From Hoeflea phototrophica DFL-43 (GTDB taxonomy: Bacteria > Pseudomonadota > Alphaproteobacteria > Rhizobiales > Rhizobiaceae), in NCBI RefSeq assembly GCF_000154705.2, contig NZ_CM002917.1:3793853-3857852 (forward strand): 64,000 nt of DNA, given 5' to 3'. The notes beneath the pieces were generated by a model. It was given only the letters and a program-made list of their open reading frames with translations, had not been told where the DNA came from and ran no database searches. This document shows positions 43,164 to 52,257 of the stretch, piece after piece (the first letter of the stretch is position 1; each line of letters starts with the position of its first letter). A program made the position numbers and the translations under genes.

Positions 43164-45065
43164 TCAATTGCCGAAGCGGGCAACCGAAATGAAGTTCACC
43201 GCGGATCCGGTGAACTGGTTGTGTGGCAGTTCACCGCCATTCGGAGCGAAGCCGTTGGCATAAACCACCTTCGGGGCGGCCCTGAGCTGCGAGACCACGA
43301 AGCGCTGCACACTCGCCGGTGGCGTCGGCATTGTCTTGACTCGTTCCCGCGTCAACGCCCAGTTCGATATGATGGTTTCTGTGAGCTTCGGCTCGGTACG
43401 GGTCGCCGCACGTTGCAGCTGGCCCGCGGCGGATGCCGCGTTTGGCCGGTTGCCCTTGCTCGAGACCACCGTTGCAGCAACGGGTCGGCTTCCGCGTTCG
43501 ACAGGAACCAGCGCCGCCACTTCAACCTGTACAGGACGATCTGCCACCAGATCCACCGGCCGATTTCCTGGACGGCGAATGGGCAGTGGGACAAAATCCT
43601 CACCTGAAGGCAATTTTGCAAGAACTGGTTCGGTTACGATCGCATCACCGGATACCAGTGTTCTGCTGGCGACCTCCGCTGGTTCCGCTGTCTGAACAGC
43701 AACAACGGGCTCTGCACCGGAAAGCATTCGCGCCCTGATCTGATCGGGCTCGGGAAGCGCAGCCACTTCAACAGCAACTGGTGGCGCAACCGCAGGCGCG
43801 GCTCGCTCGGCCAGCAGTTGCGGAACCGGCGCGCGGATCAATGAAAGATCGACCACCTCATTGGCCGGAGATGCCACCTCGGCACTTGCCGCTGCGGCAA
43901 AGGCATCGATTTCTGCCTGCGCCGGCAGGACCGGAGCAGGCGGCACAAGAGCCGCAACCACGGTAGGCTGCTCGATTGCAGGCCGCGCCACCGGCACCGG
44001 GGCGTTGAGCGGGAGCTCGGGAAGGCTCTCAACAGCAGCAGGCTCAGGTGCAGCGGCCGCCACCGGCAAGGCGGCAATTTCCGTGCGTGGAGGCGCCGGC
44101 ACCGGTTTCGGCGCGGCTGCAATCGCATCGGGCTCTTCATCTTCATCCCCGCCGCCGAACAAAGCCGCGAGCAACCCTCCACCCGAACGACCGGAATTGC
44201 TGTTGCCGCCACCTGAAGACGCAATCGCTCCGCCTCGCGCCTTGTATTCGGCGAGGGCCACATTGTAGCCAGGCAATTTCTTACCATCGGGAGGAAGATG
44301 AAGCGTTTTGCCGTCAGGGAACAACCGGGTCAATTCCTGACGGCTCATCCGCGGCCAGGCACGCACGCCCGCTACATCCAGATGCACGAACGGAGAGCCT
44401 GACTTGGGGTAATATCCGACGCCGCCGCCCTGCAGTTTCATTCCGATTTCACGCAGCTTGGAGACTTTGACGCCGGGAATGTAGAAATCAATGGCCTTAC
44501 CAAGCATATGCTGGCTTTTCGTGGCTTGCCCACCACGGGTCCGTCGCAACATGGCATTGGTCGCGGGAGACCGGTAGGCAGAGACCACATGAATATAGTC
44601 CCGGGCATTGGCTTGCCTGTAGACTTCCCAGACCAGATCAAACAGCCGCGGGTCCATCTTGGTCGGCTCATTGCGCCGCCAATCCCTCAGAAACCGGTTG
44701 AGCTTGTTGAGGCCGGCCTGATCATAGCGCCCGTTGCGCTTGAAGACGATCTCCGCACGTTCCTTGGTGTGAATGTAATAGAGCTTCAGCGAACGGGTTT
44801 CGGCAGATGCGCTTGAAGTCGCCGTAAGCCCGGCCGAGACAACGATCAACCCGAGCAGCACCAGGCGAACTAGGCGCGAAAAGGCGCTGGCGCAGATGCC
44901 ACGCCTGCTATTTGCCAAAGACGCTGTTGCGACCGACACCTGATCTGATTCTGCTGTCACTGTCGCCAATGCTGTCCCCAGAAGCCGGAAAAGCCGTGAT
45001 CCATACCCTTTGAAGGGCAATTGCGGTGACACAATGGCATTTCTGCCACCGGTCGATGCAAGCAC
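43164..45065 (-). CDS. DUF882 (YcbK-like) exported M15-fold protein with long Ala/Pro/Val-rich tail
   Basis: The 633-residue frame has a membrane segment near residues 66-88 (LVRLVLLGLIVVSAGL, then SASAE), so the true start may lie downstream of 45065 or the signal may be a late anchor. Residues about 90-245 form the DUF882/M15 domain with HVVSAYRSPATNAML, GKAIDFYIPG and FVHLDVAGVRAW, metal-ligand His/Asp residues present. The last 360 residues are low-complexity, rich in Ala, Pro and Val. M15 members cut peptidoglycan peptides; activity here is inferred. Confidence 0.8.
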   Translation of the reverse strand: MLASTGGRNAIVSPQLPFKGYGSRLFRLLGTALATVTAESDQVSVATASLANSRRGICASAFSRLVRLVLLGLIVVSAGLTATSSASAETRSLKLYYIHTKERAEIVFKRNGRYDQAGLNKLNRFLRDWRRNEPTKMDPRLFDLVWEVYRQANARDYIHVVSAYRSPATNAMLRRTRGGQATKSQHMLGKAIDFYIPGVKVSKLREIGMKLQGGGVGYYPKSGSPFVHLDVAGVRAWPRMSRQELTRLFPDGKTLHLPPDGKKLPGYNVALAEYKARGGAIASSGGGNSNSGRSGGGLLAALFGGGDEDEEPDAIAAAPKPVPAPPRTEIAALPVAAAAPEPAAVESLPELPLNAPVPVARPAIEQPTVVAALVPPAPVLPAQAEIDAFAAAASAEVASPANEVVDLSLIRAPVPQLLAERAAPAVAPPVAVEVAALPEPDQIRARMLSGAEPVVAVQTAEPAEVASRTLVSGDAIVTEPVLAKLPSGEDFVPLPIRRPGNRPVDLVADRPVQVEVAALVPVERGSRPVAATVVSSKGNRPNAASAAGQLQRAATRTEPKLTETIISNWALTRERVKTMPTPPASVQRFVVSQLRAAPKVVYANGFAPNGGELPHNQFTGSAVNFISVARFGN

Positions 45066-45168
45066 CCTTATAGTGAATGATCACTTAACAAGGAATGAAG
45101 CAGATCAATTCGGCAACAAGACTTTTCAGCACCGATCAGGACTGGTCGCAGGCAAACCCGCGCTGGCG

Positions 45169-46698
45169 CTAGGCTGCCTGCTGCCCTGGGTCGTCAGGGT
45201 CGATGGCATAATCCTTGAGCTTGCGGTAGAGCGTCGACCGGCCGATTCCGAGCCGCCGCGCAACCTCGCTCATCTGGCCGTGGTAAAATGACAGCGCAAA
45301 GCGGATGAGTTCTTCCTCGATCTCGGCGATCGGACGGACTTCCCCATCCACCGATACCGCATCAACCGCCGGGCGGGCAGGCTCGATGTACTGCCGCTCA
45401 GGCGTGGTCGGCGCGGAATCATGGAGAGCCGCCATTGTTTGGTGGCCACCAGAAGGTCCGGATTCCGCCGCGCTTTGATCATCCGTCTCAAATCCAGACA
45501 TCTCCGAAGAGGCGAGCTTGTAACCCGGCATCTGCGCTTCGATCTGAGGGAACAAGTCGCGGGTCAACAACCCGCCATCGCAAAGCACGATCGCACGGTG
45601 AATGGCGTTCTCAAGCTCGCGAATGTTTCCTGGCCAATCATGCCCTGTGACAAGCGCCATGGCATCAGGCACGATGCCTGTGATATTCTGGCTAAGGGTT
45701 TCAGACGAGAAGCGGGCAATGAAATGCCGCACCAGTTGCGGAATGTCTTCCTTGCGCTTGCGCAGCGCCGGCACATGAATCGGAAACACATTCAGACGAT
45801 AGTAGAGATCCTCGCGGAATCGCCCGGCCTTGACCTCCTCGATGAGGTCCTTGTTGGTGGCTGAAATCAACCGGACATCCACTTTCTGGGTCTGACGCGC
45901 GCCAACGGTCTCGATCTCGCCCATCTGAACTGCCCGGAGCAGCTTTACCTGCACTTCGACAGGCAGCTCACCGATTTCGTCAAGGAACAACGTGCCCCCA
46001 TCGGCCTCGGAGAATTTGCCGACATGGCGTTCGGAAGCCCCGGTAAACGCGCCCTTTTCATGGCCAAAGAGGATACTCTCGACCAGATTTTCGGGAATGG
46101 CGCCGCAATTCACGGTAACAAACGGTTTGCTCCGGCGCGCGCTTTCCGCCTGGATTGCACGCGCAATCATTTCCTTGCCAACACCGGATTCGCCTTCCAG
46201 GACGACCGGGATCCCCGAACCAGCGGCTCGGCGGGCGAGCGAGATCACGCGGTCCATGGACGGGCTCGCCGCAACAATTCCGCCAAAGCCTGCTGCACGG
46301 CTGCGCGCTCTCGGTGCGACCGGGGTGCGGGTGGCTTTGAGCGCATTGGCGATTGAGAGAGCCAGACGCTCCGGTGAAACTGGTTTGACAACAAAATCGA
46401 ATGCACCGGCGCGCATCGCCTTGACCACCATCTCGATCCCGCCATGGCTGGTCTGGACAATCACGGGGATCCTGGACTTTGCTGCCGTGAGGCGTTCAAG
46501 CACCTCAAGCCCACCCATCTCGGGCATCATCAGGTCAAGCACAAGCGCATCAATGGCCGGGCCATCGGACATCAAGCGTTCCAATGCCGCTCGGCCATTG
46601 TCAAACATTTCGCAGGTATGCCCGGCAGCTTCACCCGCCGCCTTGAGCAGCCGGCGCTGCACCGGATCATCATCAACAATCACAATTCGACTGGACAC
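45169..46698 (-). CDS. Sigma-54-dependent response regulator (NtrC family)
   Basis: The 509-residue protein has a receiver domain (phosphoacceptor Asp in LVLDLMMPEMGG near residue 55), an AAA+ core with Walker A GESGVGKEM, the sigma-54 loop GAFTGA, Walker B GTLFLDEIGELP and RYRLNVFPIHVP-type region, and a Fis-type HTH at the C-terminus (EVARRLGIGRSTLYRKLKDY). It activates sigma-54 promoters when phosphorylated. No histidine kinase is adjacent, so its partner and target are unknown. It lies 103 bases upstream of the DUF882 gene. Confidence 0.92.
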   Translation of the reverse strand: MSSRIVIVDDDPVQRRLLKAAGEAAGHTCEMFDNGRAALERLMSDGPAIDALVLDLMMPEMGGLEVLERLTAAKSRIPVIVQTSHGGIEMVVKAMRAGAFDFVVKPVSPERLALSIANALKATRTPVAPRARSRAAGFGGIVAASPSMDRVISLARRAAGSGIPVVLEGESGVGKEMIARAIQAESARRSKPFVTVNCGAIPENLVESILFGHEKGAFTGASERHVGKFSEADGGTLFLDEIGELPVEVQVKLLRAVQMGEIETVGARQTQKVDVRLISATNKDLIEEVKAGRFREDLYYRLNVFPIHVPALRKRKEDIPQLVRHFIARFSSETLSQNITGIVPDAMALVTGHDWPGNIRELENAIHRAIVLCDGGLLTRDLFPQIEAQMPGYKLASSEMSGFETDDQSAAESGPSGGHQTMAALHDSAPTTPERQYIEPARPAVDAVSVDGEVRPIAEIEEELIRFALSFYHGQMSEVARRLGIGRSTLYRKLKDYAIDPDDPGQQAA

Positions 46699-46870
46699 GG
46701 ATTTTGCTTCCTTGTTCTTGCGATAAGGCTGGATGGATATCGCCTGAAAGCCACACTGCCTGCGAAACCTGAAAATCGCATTTCGGGAAAAGATTGCATT
46801 TTAACAGCCGCTGCCCGTAAAACCGGGGCGTCTCATTGCCGTCCCCCCGCTTTGAAAGTGAGAGCTCCGA

Positions 46871-48718
46871 ATGCCAATGATTTTTAAGCACGTTGCGCCC
46901 GTGCACGCAGCCATGACTGCGCGAAGTGCCGATTCCGAATTGGGGGACTTGCCCGGTTGGAACCTCGACGATCTTTACCCTGGCCCTCAATCCGCCGAAT
47001 TCACTTCCGACCTTTCAAAGGCACGCACCCAAGCAGCAGACTTCGAGGCTCGCTGGAAAGGCGGTCTCAAAGCTGCGGTGAACGCAACCGCGGATGACGG
47101 TCTGGGCGCTGCAATTGAAGCCTATGAACGGCTCGAGGAACTGATGGGCAGGATCATTTCCTATGCCGGGCTGACCTATTTCACCGACAGCGTGGATCCG
47201 GCCAAGGCAAAGTTCTACGGAGATGTCCAAAGCGCCATCACCGACATCAGTGCGCACATTCTGTTCTTCGCACTCGAGCTCAACCGGATCGACGACGCTG
47301 TTATCGATGCCTGCATCGATAACGACAGCCGCGCAGCCAGATATGCACCATGGATCCGTGATCTTAGGCTCGACAAACCATACCAGCTCGAAGACCGGGT
47401 GGAGCAATTGTTTCACGAAAAATCGGTGACCGGCCGGGCGGCATGGAACCGTTTGTTCGATGAAACCATGACCAGTCTTGAGTTCGACATCGATGGAGAG
47501 CACTTGCCGCTTGAAGCCACGCTTTCAATGCTGCAGGACGCTGACGGCGAAAGGCGAAAGAAGGCCGGGCTGGCGCTGGCGGCCACATTCAAACAGAATT
47601 TGCGCACATTCACGCTGATCACCAACACGCTCGCCAAGGACAAGGAGATCTCCGATCGCTGGCGCGGTTTTGAGGATATCGCCGACAGCCGCCATCTTGC
47701 CAACCGGGTCGAACGCCCGGTTGTCGATGCGCTCGCCCAGGCTGTTCGCGAAGCATGCCCTCGGCTATCCCACCGTTATTATGCCATGAAAGCCCGCTGG
47801 CTCGGACTTGAGAAGCTTGAGTTCTGGGACCGCAATGCGCCGTTGCCCGAAACGCCCAAGGCGACCATTCCATGGGATGAGGCCAAGAACACCGTCCTGT
47901 CAGCCTATCATGGCTTTGCGCCCGAGATGGCGGACATTGCGCGCCGGTTCTTCGACCGGCAATGGATCGACGCACCGAGCCGGCCGGGCAAGACCTCTGG
48001 CGCTTTCGCCCATCCCACCGTGCCATCGGTGCATCCTTATGTGCTGGTCAACTACCTCGGCAAACCACGCGATGTGATGACACTGGCGCATGAGCTCGGC
48101 CACGGCGTGCATCAGGTTCTGGCAGGCGCCCAGGGCGCACTGATGGCGTCAACACCGCTGACACTTGCCGAGACAGCATCCGTGTTTGGCGAGATGCTGA
48201 CCTTCCGCGCGCTTCTCGAGCGCACCGAAGACCGGCGCGAGCGCAAGGCAATGCTGGCGCAAAAGGTCGAGGACATGATCAACACGGTGGTCCGCCAGAT
48301 CGCCTTCTATGAGTTCGAACGCCGGGTCCACACAGCGCGCCGGGAAGGCGAACTGACATCAGAGCAGTTGGGAAAACTCTGGCTCGATGTTCAGTCCGAG
48401 AGCCTCGGGCCGGCGGTAGAGCTATCCGAAGGCTATGAGACATTTTGGGCTTACATTCCGCACTTCATTCACTCGCCGTTCTATGTCTATGCCTATGCGT
48501 TCGGCGATTGCCTGGTGAACTCGCTTTATGCCGTATACGAGAAGACCCCGGACGGGTTCCGCGAACGCTACTTCGACATGCTCAAGGCCGGCGGCACAAA
48601 GCACCATTCGGAACTGCTCAAGCCCTTCGGTCTTGATGCCTCCGATCCCGGCTTCTGGAACCAGGGATTGTCCATGATCGAGGGCTTGATTGACGAGTTG
48701 GAGGCAATGGAGGGCTGA
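46871..48718 (+). CDS. pepF: M3-family oligoendopeptidase (PepF type)
   Basis: The 615-residue zinc peptidase has HELGHG at residues 407-412 with the downstream Glu in LAETASVFGEML, the M3 metal set, and the PepF N-terminal region (GWNLDDLYPGPQSAEF). It is cytosolic and degrades oligopeptides of about 5-20 residues. The ATG at 46871 is used, but a later ATG near 46910 could also be the start. It is divergent from the sigma-54 regulator. Confidence 0.9.
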   Translation: MPMIFKHVAPVHAAMTARSADSELGDLPGWNLDDLYPGPQSAEFTSDLSKARTQAADFEARWKGGLKAAVNATADDGLGAAIEAYERLEELMGRIISYAGLTYFTDSVDPAKAKFYGDVQSAITDISAHILFFALELNRIDDAVIDACIDNDSRAARYAPWIRDLRLDKPYQLEDRVEQLFHEKSVTGRAAWNRLFDETMTSLEFDIDGEHLPLEATLSMLQDADGERRKKAGLALAATFKQNLRTFTLITNTLAKDKEISDRWRGFEDIADSRHLANRVERPVVDALAQAVREACPRLSHRYYAMKARWLGLEKLEFWDRNAPLPETPKATIPWDEAKNTVLSAYHGFAPEMADIARRFFDRQWIDAPSRPGKTSGAFAHPTVPSVHPYVLVNYLGKPRDVMTLAHELGHGVHQVLAGAQGALMASTPLTLAETASVFGEMLTFRALLERTEDRRERKAMLAQKVEDMINTVVRQIAFYEFERRVHTARREGELTSEQLGKLWLDVQSESLGPAVELSEGYETFWAYIPHFIHSPFYVYAYAFGDCLVNSLYAVYEKTPDGFRERYFDMLKAGGTKHHSELLKPFGLDASDPGFWNQGLSMIEGLIDELEAMEG

Positions 48719-48823
48719 GCACGCCGATTTCGCTTTATTGTATCAGGGAAGTATGATTTAGGCCGCTCTTACCACGCGAGTGGCCGCATGTGTGGCTGCG
48801 CGAGAAGCGAACGGAGCAACGAC

Positions 48824-50269
48824 ATGGCCAATCAGGATTATCCGGTATACGGCGAAATCACCGGACCGATCGTCATGATCGGATTTGGCTCGATCGGCCG
48901 GGGCACGTTGCCGCTGATCGAACGCCACTTCAAATTCGACAAAAGCCGCATGGTGGTCATCGATCCCCGCGATACCGATCGTGAGCTCCTCGACAAGCAC
49001 GGCGTCCGCTTCATCCAGGAAGCCGTCACCATCGAAAACTACCGTGATTTGTTGACGCCCCTGCTGACCGAAGGCGAAGGTCAGGGCTTCTGCGTCAATC
49101 TTTCGGTCGACACTGGCTCTCTGGATTTGATCCGGATGTGCCGGGAAATCGATGTTCCCTATATCGATACCGTGGTTGAGCCCTGGCTCGGGTTCTATTT
49201 CGACACCGAAGCATCAAATGCCTCGCGCACCAACTATGCGCTGCGCGAAACCGTGCGCAAGGAAAAGCGCAAGAACCCCGGCGGGACCACTGCTGTCTCC
49301 TGCTGCGGCGCCAATCCCGGAATGGTGTCCTGGTTTGTCAAACAGGCGCTGGTCAATCTGGCCAAAGACACCGGTTTATCCTTTGAAGAGCCCTCGCAAG
49401 AAGATCAGAAAGGCTGGGCAAAGCTGATGGAAAAGCTTGGTGTCAAGGGCGTTCATATCGCCGAACGCGACACCCAGCGGTCGAAATCTCCCAAGCCGAT
49501 GGATGTGTTCTGGAACACCTGGTCGGTGGAAGGCTTCATTTCCGAAGGCCTGCAACCCTCGGAACTGGGCTGGGGCACCCATGAGACCTGGAAGCCGAAA
49601 AACGCGAAAAAGCACAAGCAGGGCTGCAAGGCGGCGATATATCTCGAGCAACCGGGCGCCAATACCAGGGTTCGCACCTGGTGCCCGACACCAGGGCCCC
49701 AATACGGCTTCCTGGTCACCCACAATGAATCCATCTCGATCGCCGATTTCTTCACCGTCTCGAGCAAGAAGGGCAAGGTAAAGTACCGCCCCACCTGCCA
49801 TTACGCCTACCATCCCGCCAATGACGCAGTGCTGTCGTTGCACGAGATGTTCGGCAATGGCGGCAAGGCGCAGTCGCAACTGCATGTGCTCGACGAGAAT
49901 GAACTGGTCGACGGCGTGGATGAGCTCGGCGTGCTGCTCTATGGCCATGAGAAGAATGCCTACTGGTTCGGCTCCCGTCTTTCTCTTGAGGAAACCCGTC
50001 GCATTGCGCCCTATCAGAACGCCACCGGCCTTCAGGTCACTTCGGCAGTGCTGGCAGGAATGGTTTGGGCTCTGGAAAATCCCAACGCCGGTATCGTCGA
50101 GGCGGACGAGATGGACTACAAACGCTGCCTTGAAGTGCAGATGCCCTATCTCGGCCCGGTGGAAGGACACTATACCGACTGGACCCCACTGGACGGCCGC
50201 CCCGGCCTGTTCCCCGAGGACATCGATGAAAGTGACCCATGGCAGTTCCGCAATATCCTTGTGCACTGA
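48824..50269 (+). CDS. hss: Homospermidine synthase
   Basis: The 481-residue NAD-dependent enzyme makes homospermidine from putrescine, the main polyamine of many Rhizobiales. Features: Rossmann motif IGFGSIGRGTLPLIERH, AVSCCGANPGMVSWFVKQAL, and the acidic active-site region (ANDAVLSLHEMFGNGGKAQ). I use the ATG at 48824 with GGAG upstream. A 10-base-pair stem-loop follows the stop. No ornithine decarboxylase is in the window. Confidence 0.92.
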   Translation: MANQDYPVYGEITGPIVMIGFGSIGRGTLPLIERHFKFDKSRMVVIDPRDTDRELLDKHGVRFIQEAVTIENYRDLLTPLLTEGEGQGFCVNLSVDTGSLDLIRMCREIDVPYIDTVVEPWLGFYFDTEASNASRTNYALRETVRKEKRKNPGGTTAVSCCGANPGMVSWFVKQALVNLAKDTGLSFEEPSQEDQKGWAKLMEKLGVKGVHIAERDTQRSKSPKPMDVFWNTWSVEGFISEGLQPSELGWGTHETWKPKNAKKHKQGCKAAIYLEQPGANTRVRTWCPTPGPQYGFLVTHNESISIADFFTVSSKKGKVKYRPTCHYAYHPANDAVLSLHEMFGNGGKAQSQLHVLDENELVDGVDELGVLLYGHEKNAYWFGSRLSLEETRRIAPYQNATGLQVTSAVLAGMVWALENPNAGIVEADEMDYKRCLEVQMPYLGPVEGHYTDWTPLDGRPGLFPEDIDESDPWQFRNILVH

Positions 50270-50281
50270 GCTGTTTGCACA

Positions 50282-50310
50282 GCCCTTCCGGCTAGCCTGA
50301 CCGGAAGGGC
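50282..50310 (+). terminator. Stem-loop after hss
   Basis: GCCCTTCCGG/CCGGAAGGGC form a perfect 10-base-pair stem with a 9-base loop, 13 bases after the hss stop. The T run is missing, so termination is only probable. Confidence 0.45.
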
Positions 50311-50403
50311 ACACATTGTGAAACTGCCTTGCTTTCGCCGCGTCTGCGCGGCATTCTTGCGAGCACCAATCCAGTTGACGTCGGATCGAGGGGATACCGC
50401 GCC

Positions 50404-50823
50404 ATGAATACACTCCGCATCTTCGTAATCGGCATCCTCGCCGCCATTCTCGCAGCCTGCCAATCGGCAACCTACAGCCCGCGTCCGATGGCAATCCAGC
50501 CACAGGGCGTTGAAGGGGAATGGGTCGACCAGAATTCGAGAGTATCCGGAGTTGATACTGCCGGGCAGAGATCCGGCTCGGAATTGGTCGTATCGACAAT
50601 TCGCGGCGGCCGTTTTGAGTCGCGTTCGTCAGCCAGTGGTCTACTGGTCGCGCAGGGAACCTACACCGAGCTCTCAGCAAATCTTATCGAGATCAACGTG
50701 ACTCCGCTATCCGCCGGCCGGGCACCATCAGTGGTCCGTTGCGCGCTCGCCAGCCAGTCGCAGCTCAATTGCACCTCTTCCACAGGAGCTCAGTTTACGC
50801 TGGTTCGCCAATCCGTCGGCTGA
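50404..50823 (+). CDS. Omp10-like lipoprotein
   Basis: The 139-residue protein has a lipoprotein signal (ILAAILAAC, lipobox LAAC) and a C-terminal domain closely resembling Brucella Omp10: GVEGEWVDQN, FESRSSASGLLVAQGTYTEL, LIEINVTPL, RCALASQSQLNCTSSTGAQF. This is the AprI/Inh-type small beta domain. In Brucella it is an outer-membrane lipoprotein; the exact role is not known. It lies between hss and the PaaK-like gene. Confidence 0.88.
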   Translation: MNTLRIFVIGILAAILAACQSATYSPRPMAIQPQGVEGEWVDQNSRVSGVDTAGQRSGSELVVSTIRGGRFESRSSASGLLVAQGTYTELSANLIEINVTPLSAGRAPSVVRCALASQSQLNCTSSTGAQFTLVRQSVG

Positions 50824-50862
50824 CACAGCAGAAATTGCAGTTTCGGGAGGAGACAACAGCAC

Positions 50863-52116
50863 ATGACAACGCATTTTGATGAATTGGAGACCCGCGCACC
50901 GGAAGTCCGCGAGGGCCAGACACTTTTGGCGCTTCGCAATCTGCTGGCCCAAGGCCTGACACGCCTGCCAGCGCTTGCCGCCTGGCTTGGCAATCCTGAC
51001 CCCGGCAGCCTCACCGACCGCCAAGCACTGGCGAAACTGCCGGTCTTGCGCAAGCCGGATCTGATGGAAATGCAAGCCGCCAATCCACCCTTTGGCGGCC
51101 TCGCCGATGCTGATGCTCTGAAGGGCAACCGGGTGTTCATGTCACCCGGCCCGGTCTGGGAGCCGCAGGGCCTTGGCATAGACCCATGGCAATCCGCACG
51201 CGCGCTGTTTGCCGCGGGCTTTCGCGCAGGTGACATCGTTCACAACAGTCTCGCCTACCACATGACGCCGGGCGGCTTCATTCTGGACGAAGGTGCGCGC
51301 GCTTTGGGCTGCCTCGTCTTCCCTGCCGGCATCGGCAACACTGAAGCCCAGGTTGATGCCGCCAAATGGCTCAATCCGACCGGTTTCACCGGGACACCGG
51401 ACTACCTCAAGGTCATTCTCGAGAAAGCCGACGAGATGGGTGTTGATCTCTCCTCGATAAAACGCGCCATGGTCTCGGGCGGGGCACTGTTTCCGTCTCT
51501 GCGACAATATTACACCGACCGCGGTGTGAGCGTGCTCCAGGCCTACGCCACCGCTGATCTCGGCGTCATCGCCTATGAAAGTGCCGATTCCGATGGCGCG
51601 CCGCACCCCGGCATGATTGTCAGCGAAAACATGATCGTCGAGATTGTCAGGCCCGGCACCGACGATCCGGTTGTCGATGGTGAAGTCGGAGAATTGGTGG
51701 TGACGACGCTCAATCCCGGCTACCCGTTGATCCGATTTGGCACCGGCGATCTTTCGGCGGTTTTGCCCGGCGCGTCTCCCTGTGGCCGCACCGGACTTCG
51801 GATCAAGGGCTGGATGGGCCGCGCAGATCAGCGCACCAAGGTCAAGGGCATGTTTGTCGATCCCAAGCAGATCGCCCAGGTGCTCGCCAAACATCCCGAA
51901 ATCGCCCGCGCACGGCTCGTCGTCAGCCGTTCGGGCGATGCTGACACGATGGTTCTGAAGGTGGAACCGGCGGCCAATGCAAGCCCGGAAACTGCAGCCG
52001 TGGAGGCGACCTTGGGATCGATCGCCAAGCTGCGCGGCGGCGTCGAGATTGTGGCTCCCGGCAGCCTGCCCAACGATGGCAAGGTGATCGCCGACGAACG
52101 CGACTATTCCGCCTGA
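50863..52116 (+). CDS. PaaK-like AMP-binding family protein
   Basis: The 417-residue protein belongs to the phenylacetate-CoA ligase-like group: VFMSPGPVWEP in the P-loop position, NSLAYHMTPGGFILDE, VSGGALFPSL, YATADLGVIAYES and a small C-terminal domain (IKGWMGRADQRTKVKGMFVDPKQ broken here into IKGWMGRADQRTKVKG and the FVDPKQ turn). The true substrate acid is not known and the usual Ser/Thr-Gly rich loop is shortened. It follows the Omp10-like gene by 39 bases and may be co-transcribed. Confidence 0.83.
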   Translation: MTTHFDELETRAPEVREGQTLLALRNLLAQGLTRLPALAAWLGNPDPGSLTDRQALAKLPVLRKPDLMEMQAANPPFGGLADADALKGNRVFMSPGPVWEPQGLGIDPWQSARALFAAGFRAGDIVHNSLAYHMTPGGFILDEGARALGCLVFPAGIGNTEAQVDAAKWLNPTGFTGTPDYLKVILEKADEMGVDLSSIKRAMVSGGALFPSLRQYYTDRGVSVLQAYATADLGVIAYESADSDGAPHPGMIVSENMIVEIVRPGTDDPVVDGEVGELVVTTLNPGYPLIRFGTGDLSAVLPGASPCGRTGLRIKGWMGRADQRTKVKGMFVDPKQIAQVLAKHPEIARARLVVSRSGDADTMVLKVEPAANASPETAAVEATLGSIAKLRGGVEIVAPGSLPNDGKVIADERDYSA

Positions 52117-52257
52117 TCAGTGCCGATTTTCATTCCGCGTTGCACACCGGCTCTTGAAGTTCGTCGCCGATAGTGAAACCATCGCCAACGGTCTGCTGAG
52201 ACACCTCCACAAAAGGGGTGCCGGCATTTAGCAAGCAGCGAAACAGGGAGCTGTTCC

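Noticed and set aside
49376..50680. 434-codon minus-strand frame across hss
   Set aside because: It is antisense to homospermidine synthase and part of the Omp10-like gene, with no family resemblance.
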